From Marmoricola sp. (GTDB lineage: Bacteria; Actinomycetota; Actinomycetes; Propionibacteriales; Nocardioidaceae), in assembly GCA_025965315.1 (NCBI GenBank), contig JAOPXD010000107.1:45765-109764 (forward strand): DNA of 64,000 nt. The letters are read 5' to 3'. Below, one piece after another: positions 60,083 through 64,000 of the stretch (its first letter is position 1; each line of letters opens with the position of its first letter). Under the pieces are notes generated by a model. It did not search any database. It worked only from the letters and a program-made list of their open reading frames with translations, and was not told where the DNA came from. The translations under genes were made by a program, and so were the position numbers.

Positions 60083-60960
60083 CAGGCCTCCCGTGTCGCC
60101 AGCACCGTCCAGGTCATGGTGGCCGACACCACGGCTGCGCCGAGCATGTGCAGCCCGACCAGCACCACCGGCAGGTCGGTGAAGTACTGGATGAATCCGA
60201 TCGCGCCCTGGGCGAGCTCGACCACCAGCAGCATTCTTGCTGCTTCCCGGGCCTCCTGGCTCGCGCCCGTGGCGGAGAGGACGAAGATCAGACCGATCGT
60301 GAGCCCGACGAAGAGGAACACCAGGTCGGCGTGGAGCTGGGAGAGCTGGAGGGTGTCGAGCCCGTTGCGCGGCGCCTTCTCGTCACCTGCGTGCGGTCCG
60401 GCTCCGGTGACGACCGTGCCGACGTACAGGAGCGCCCAGCCGGCGGCGAACATGCTCCAGGCCAGGGCGGTGACCGGCTTGCCGGCCGTCGCTGGGGCAA
60501 GCGGGCCGTCGCGCCCGACCAGGCGGAGGAACACGACCGCCAGCCCGATCATCGCCATCGAGCAGAGCAGGTGGAAGGAGACCACCCAGGGGTTCAGGTC
60601 GGTGAGCACCGAGATGCCGCCGATGATGGCCTGTGCCGGGATGCCGAGCGCGAGGACCAGGGCCAGGCGCTTCAGCTCGCGCCGGCCGGACTGGTACGCC
60701 GCTACGAAGGTGGCAACCGCGATCGCCACCAGCACGAAGGTGAGCATCCGGTTGCCGAACTCGATCGCTGAGTGCATCGAGAGCGAGTTGTGCGGGGTGA
60801 AGCCCTCGTCGGTGCACCGGGGCCAGGTCGGGCACCCAAGCCCTGAACCGGTCAGGCGTACGGCGCCGCCGCTGACGACGATCACGACGTTGGCCACGAC
60901 GCTGGCCCACGCCAGCTGGGGGAGCCGGCGGGTCAGGTCGACCCGCTCCATCACTCCCAC
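60082..60960 (-). CDS. ctaA: Heme A synthase (COX15/CtaA)
   Basis: GGAVRLTGSGLGCPTWPRCTDEGFTPHNSLSMHSAIEFGNRMLTF; multiple TM helices. Confidence 0.93.
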   Translation of the reverse strand: MGVMERVDLTRRLPQLAWASVVANVVIVVSGGAVRLTGSGLGCPTWPRCTDEGFTPHNSLSMHSAIEFGNRMLTFVLVAIAVATFVAAYQSGRRELKRLALVLALGIPAQAIIGGISVLTDLNPWVVSFHLLCSMAMIGLAVVFLRLVGRDGPLAPATAGKPVTALAWSMFAAGWALLYVGTVVTGAGPHAGDEKAPRNGLDTLQLSQLHADLVFLFVGLTIGLIFVLSATGASQEAREAARMLLVVELAQGAIGFIQYFTDLPVVLVGLHMLGAAVVSATMTWTVLATREA

Positions 60961-61724
60961 CGGAACGACCGCGCGGTGAGGACGGTGCCGAGCACGGCCC
61001 AGCCGAGCAGGATCACCTGCTGCTGGCCGTAGCAGTCGCCGTGGATGAGTGCACCGCGCATGGCCTCGCCGAGAGCTCCGGAGGGAAGCCAGGGCAGCAC
61101 GTGCTCCGCGCCGCCGTACGCCGAGGCCGGCAGCACGACGGCTCCCCCCGCCATCAGGAGCAGGTAGATCAGGTTGGCCGCGGCCAGGGTCGCTTCGGCG
61201 CGCAGGACACCGGCGACGAGCAGGCCCAGGGAGGCGAAGGCTGCCGTGCCCAGCAGCAGGGCCTCCAGCCCGAGCAGGACGGTCTCGAAGCCGGCGTGGG
61301 GGTCCCAGCCCATCGCGAACGCCACGGCGCTCAGTACGGCGACCTGGAAGAGCTCGACCATGAAGAGCGCGCCGATCTTGCCTGCCAGCAGACCGAAGCG
61401 GGGCAGCGGGGACGCACCAAGACGCTTGATCACGCCGTACCGGCGCTCGAATCCGGTGGCGATCGCGAGCGAGGTGAAGGCGGTCGACATCACGGCCAGC
61501 GCCAGGACACCGGGGGTGAGCGCGTCGATCGGGCGCTGGTCGAGCCCGAAGTCGACGTGCTTGGCCGCTTCGACGCCGCCGACGAGCACGATGACCGGGA
61601 TGACCACGGCGAGCAGGAGCTGCTCGCCGTTGCGGAGCATCAGCCTGGCCTCCATCACCGACTGGGCCGCGACCTGGCGCAGCAGCGGCGCGCTGCCCGG
61701 CATGGGGGTGAAGGTGCCGCTCAT
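60951..61724 (-). CDS. ABC-2 type transporter permease
   Basis: ATG 61724 MSGTFTPMPGSAPLLRQVAAQSVMEARLMLRNGEQLLLAVVIPVIVLVGG; six-TM pattern; overlaps the ATPase gene stop. Confidence 0.88.
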   Translation of the reverse strand: MSGTFTPMPGSAPLLRQVAAQSVMEARLMLRNGEQLLLAVVIPVIVLVGGVEAAKHVDFGLDQRPIDALTPGVLALAVMSTAFTSLAIATGFERRYGVIKRLGASPLPRFGLLAGKIGALFMVELFQVAVLSAVAFAMGWDPHAGFETVLLGLEALLLGTAAFASLGLLVAGVLRAEATLAAANLIYLLLMAGGAVVLPASAYGGAEHVLPWLPSGALGEAMRGALIHGDCYGQQQVILLGWAVLGTVLTARSFRWE

Positions 61725-62653
61725 GCCTCGAGCTCCCGTCCGGTGATCTCGAGGAAGACGTCCTCGAGGTTGCGTTGGCCGAGGTTCAGGGACTCGGGCA
61801 GGACGCCCTGCTCCTCGCACCAGCGGGCGACCGTGGCCAACGTGGTGTGGTCGGCCGGCCCGGTGACCAGGAGGCTGACATCGCTGATCGGAGTGACCTC
61901 GACCTGCGGTCCGAGCGCGGCCTGCAGGCTCGCCGGGGCACCGTCGGGGAACGGCTTGGTGACCACGAGCCGGATCGTCGCAGTGCCGCCGCGGGTCAGC
62001 TCGAGCGGCGTACCGGAGGCAATCATCTGGCCGTGGTCGATGATGTGGATGTGGTCGGCGAGACGCTCTGCCTCGTCCATGTAGTGGGTCGTCAGCACCA
62101 CGGTGACGCCGTCGTCGCGGAGCTCGGTGAGCAGCTCCCACGTCGTACGGCGGGCCAACGGGTCCATCCCGGCGGTGGGCTCGTCGACGAAGACGACCTC
62201 CGGGCGACCCACGACGGCCATCGCGAGTCCGAGCCGCTGCTGCTGACCGCCCGAGAGCCGTCGGTACGGCGTCTTGCCGCAGTCGTGCAGGCCGAGCCGA
62301 TCGGCGAGCATGGCGGTGTCGAGCGGGTGCGCGTGGAGCTTCGCGATGTGATTAAGCATCTCCATCGCCCGGGCGCCCGACCAGGCGCCGGAGCCCTGCA
62401 GCATGACGCCGATGCGGGGGAGCAGGTCGCGGCGGTCCTTGATCGGGTCCAGCCCCAGCACCCGGACGGTGCCGGCCTGCGGGCGGCGGTAGCCCTCACA
62501 GGTCTCCAGGGTGGTCGTCTTGCCGGCTCCGTTGGGGCCGAGGACGGCGGTGATCGTGTTCCGCTCGACCCGGAGGTCCAGGGCGTCGACGGCGGTCTTG
62601 TCGCCGTACCTCATCACCAGGCCGGCGACCTCGACAGCGGGAGAGGTAGGCAC
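61721..62653 (-). CDS. ABC transporter ATP-binding protein
   Basis: VLGPNGAGKTTTLETCEGYRRPQAG, RLSGGQQQRLGLAMAVVGRPEVVFVDEPTAGMDP. Confidence 0.95.
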   Translation of the reverse strand: MPTSPAVEVAGLVMRYGDKTAVDALDLRVERNTITAVLGPNGAGKTTTLETCEGYRRPQAGTVRVLGLDPIKDRRDLLPRIGVMLQGSGAWSGARAMEMLNHIAKLHAHPLDTAMLADRLGLHDCGKTPYRRLSGGQQQRLGLAMAVVGRPEVVFVDEPTAGMDPLARRTTWELLTELRDDGVTVVLTTHYMDEAERLADHIHIIDHGQMIASGTPLELTRGGTATIRLVVTKPFPDGAPASLQAALGPQVEVTPISDVSLLVTGPADHTTLATVARWCEEQGVLPESLNLGQRNLEDVFLEITGRELEA

Positions 62654-62716
62654 CCGCGGATTCTAGGCGTCCGGGCCTGAGACCTGGCTGAGGGGGTGAA
62701 ATTCGGGTCGTTCGAA

Positions 62717-62764
62717 GTTAGGCCACCCTTACAAACGTGCAGGTCAGGGGTTAGGTGACCCTTA
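62717..62764. promoter_or_regulatory. Two direct DtxR/IdeR-like half-conserved boxes GTTAGGCCACCCTTA and GTTAGGTGACCCTTA (33-bp spacing)
   Basis: 62717-62731 and 62750-62764, between the divergent ABC transporter and sufR. Confidence 0.5.
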
Positions 62765-62790
62765 TTTGAAACGGGCAAATCATTAAGGGC

Positions 62791-62805
62791 ACACTGTTGT
62801 TGTGG
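62791..62805. promoter_or_regulatory. Candidate SufR operator ACACT-GTTGT-TGTGG overlapping the sufR start
   Basis: ACACT-N5-TGTGR arrangement, similar to the mycobacterial SufR box as I recall it. Confidence 0.45.
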
Positions 62806-63482
62806 AAATCGACCAGGCGAGCGACGAGCCGACGCGTGAGCGCGTCGTCAGGTCGATCCTGGAGAACGGTCCCTCCACCGCGGCAGCCCTCGCGCAGCGG
62901 CTCGCCCTGACCCCGGCAGCGGTACGCCGGCACCTCGACCACCTGGTGGTCGACGGCGCCGTGGAGACCCGGGAGCCCCGCACCGCCAGCGCACGTGGAC
63001 GTGGGCGACCGGCCAAGGCCTTCGCCCTCACCGAGGCCGGACGCGACCATTTCGACCAGCAGTACGACGACCTCGCTCTGCAGGCGATCCGCTTCCTCGC
63101 CGAGACCGGGGGCGACGCAGCCGTCAAGGCGTTCGCCGAGCGCCGGGTGGCGTTCATCGAGAAGGATTTCGCCGGGGTGATGGCGGCCAACCCGGGTTTC
63201 TCGCCGGCCCAGGCCCTCGCCGCGATCTTCACCGGGGAGGGGTACTCCGCCACCGCGCGGGACCTGCCGATGGGCGAGCAGCTCTGCCAGCAGCACTGCC
63301 CGGTCTCCCACGTCGCCCACGAGTTCCCGCAGCTGTGCGAGGCCGAGACCGAGGCGATCAGCCGGGTCCTCGACACGCACGTACAACGCCTCGCCACCAT
63401 CGCCCACGGCGACGGTGTCTGCACCACCTGCATCCCCAGCACGTCGACCACCAGCGTCTCAACAAGAGGAGTCACGCCATGA
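62802..63482 (+). CDS. sufR: SufR-type Fe-S cluster-binding transcriptional regulator
   Basis: wHTH N-terminus RVVRSILENGPSTAAALAQRLALTPAAVRRHLDHLVVDGAV; C-terminal cysteines CQQHCPVSHVAHEFPQLCEAE...CTTC; directly upstream of sufB. Confidence 0.9.
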   Translation: MEIDQASDEPTRERVVRSILENGPSTAAALAQRLALTPAAVRRHLDHLVVDGAVETREPRTASARGRGRPAKAFALTEAGRDHFDQQYDDLALQAIRFLAETGGDAAVKAFAERRVAFIEKDFAGVMAANPGFSPAQALAAIFTGEGYSATARDLPMGEQLCQQHCPVSHVAHEFPQLCEAETEAISRVLDTHVQRLATIAHGDGVCTTCIPSTSTTSVSTRGVTP

Positions 63483-64000
63483 CGAGCATCGAAGAGCTGA
63501 ACCCGGAGCTGAAGGGCATCGGTCGCTACGAGTTCGGCTGGTCCGACTCCGACGCTGCGGGCGCGACCGCCAAGCGTGGCCTGAGCGAAGAGGTCGTCCG
63601 CGACATCTCCTCGAAGAAGAGCGAGCCCGCCTGGATGCTCGACATGCGCATGAAGGGCCTCAAGCTCTTCCACCGCAAGCCGATGCCCACCTGGGGCGGT
63701 GAGCTGGAGACGATCGACTTCGACAACATCAAGTACTTCGTGCGGTCCAGCGAGAAGCAGGCCGCGACCTGGGACGACCTGCCCGAGGACATCAAGAACA
63801 CCTACGACAAGCTCGGCATCCCGGAGGCGGAGAAGCAGCGCCTGGTCTCCGGCGTCGCAGCCCAGTACGAGTCCGAGGTCGTCTACCACTCGATCCGCGA
63901 GGACCTCGAGGAGCAGGGCGTCATCTTCGTCGACACCGATACCGCGCTGCGCGAGCACGAGGAGCTCTTCCGGGAGTACTTCGGCACGATCATCCCGGTC
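63479..64000 (+). CDS. sufB: Fe-S cluster assembly protein SufB (3' end beyond window)
   Basis: MTSIEELNPELKGIGRYEFGWSDSDAAGATAKRGLSEEVVRDISSKKSEPAWMLDMRMKGLKLFHRKPMPTWGG. Confidence 0.95.
   Translation, partial: MTSIEELNPELKGIGRYEFGWSDSDAAGATAKRGLSEEVVRDISSKKSEPAWMLDMRMKGLKLFHRKPMPTWGGELETIDFDNIKYFVRSSEKQAATWDDLPEDIKNTYDKLGIPEAEKQRLVSGVAAQYESEVVYHSIREDLEEQGVIFVDTDTALREHEELFREYFGTIIPV

Overview
High-GC actinobacterial chromosome, Nocardioides-like by gene content (no database search was possible). About 1-28.3 kb is a steroid (cholesterol-type) catabolic region. It contains a FadA5-like thiolase (cut by the window start), CYP125, Ltp3/Ltp4 plus a DUF35 protein, an F420-type LLM oxidoreductase, several acyl-CoA ligases including FadD19- and FadD17-like proteins, EchA19-like hydratase, FadE26/FadE27-like dehydrogenases, KshA and KshB. 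Housekeeping and envelope genes are interspersed. TnnAACnnGTTnnA (KstR-type) operators recur in front of the catabolic units. From 28.3 to 64 kb the region is mostly conserved: pssA/psd, uvrA, uvrC-rapZ-yvcK-whiA, gap-pgk-tpiA-secG-rbpA, pgl-opcA-zwf-pgi-tal-tkt, ctaB, ctaA, an ABC transporter, sufR and sufB (cut by the window end). The main anomaly is a ~3.6 kb lower-GC insertion at 31174-34813. It splits a metallo-beta-lactamase (MBL) fold hydrolase gene exactly inside its HxHxDH metal-binding motif, and its junctions share a 4-bp GTCC. The insert carries a complete diverged copy of the interrupted gene, a translationally coupled ParA-like ATPase and SIR2-domain protein, a two-TM membrane protein and a small ORF, with no visible recombinase. 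This is my leading candidate for an undescribed (probably anti-phage or selfish) cargo system.
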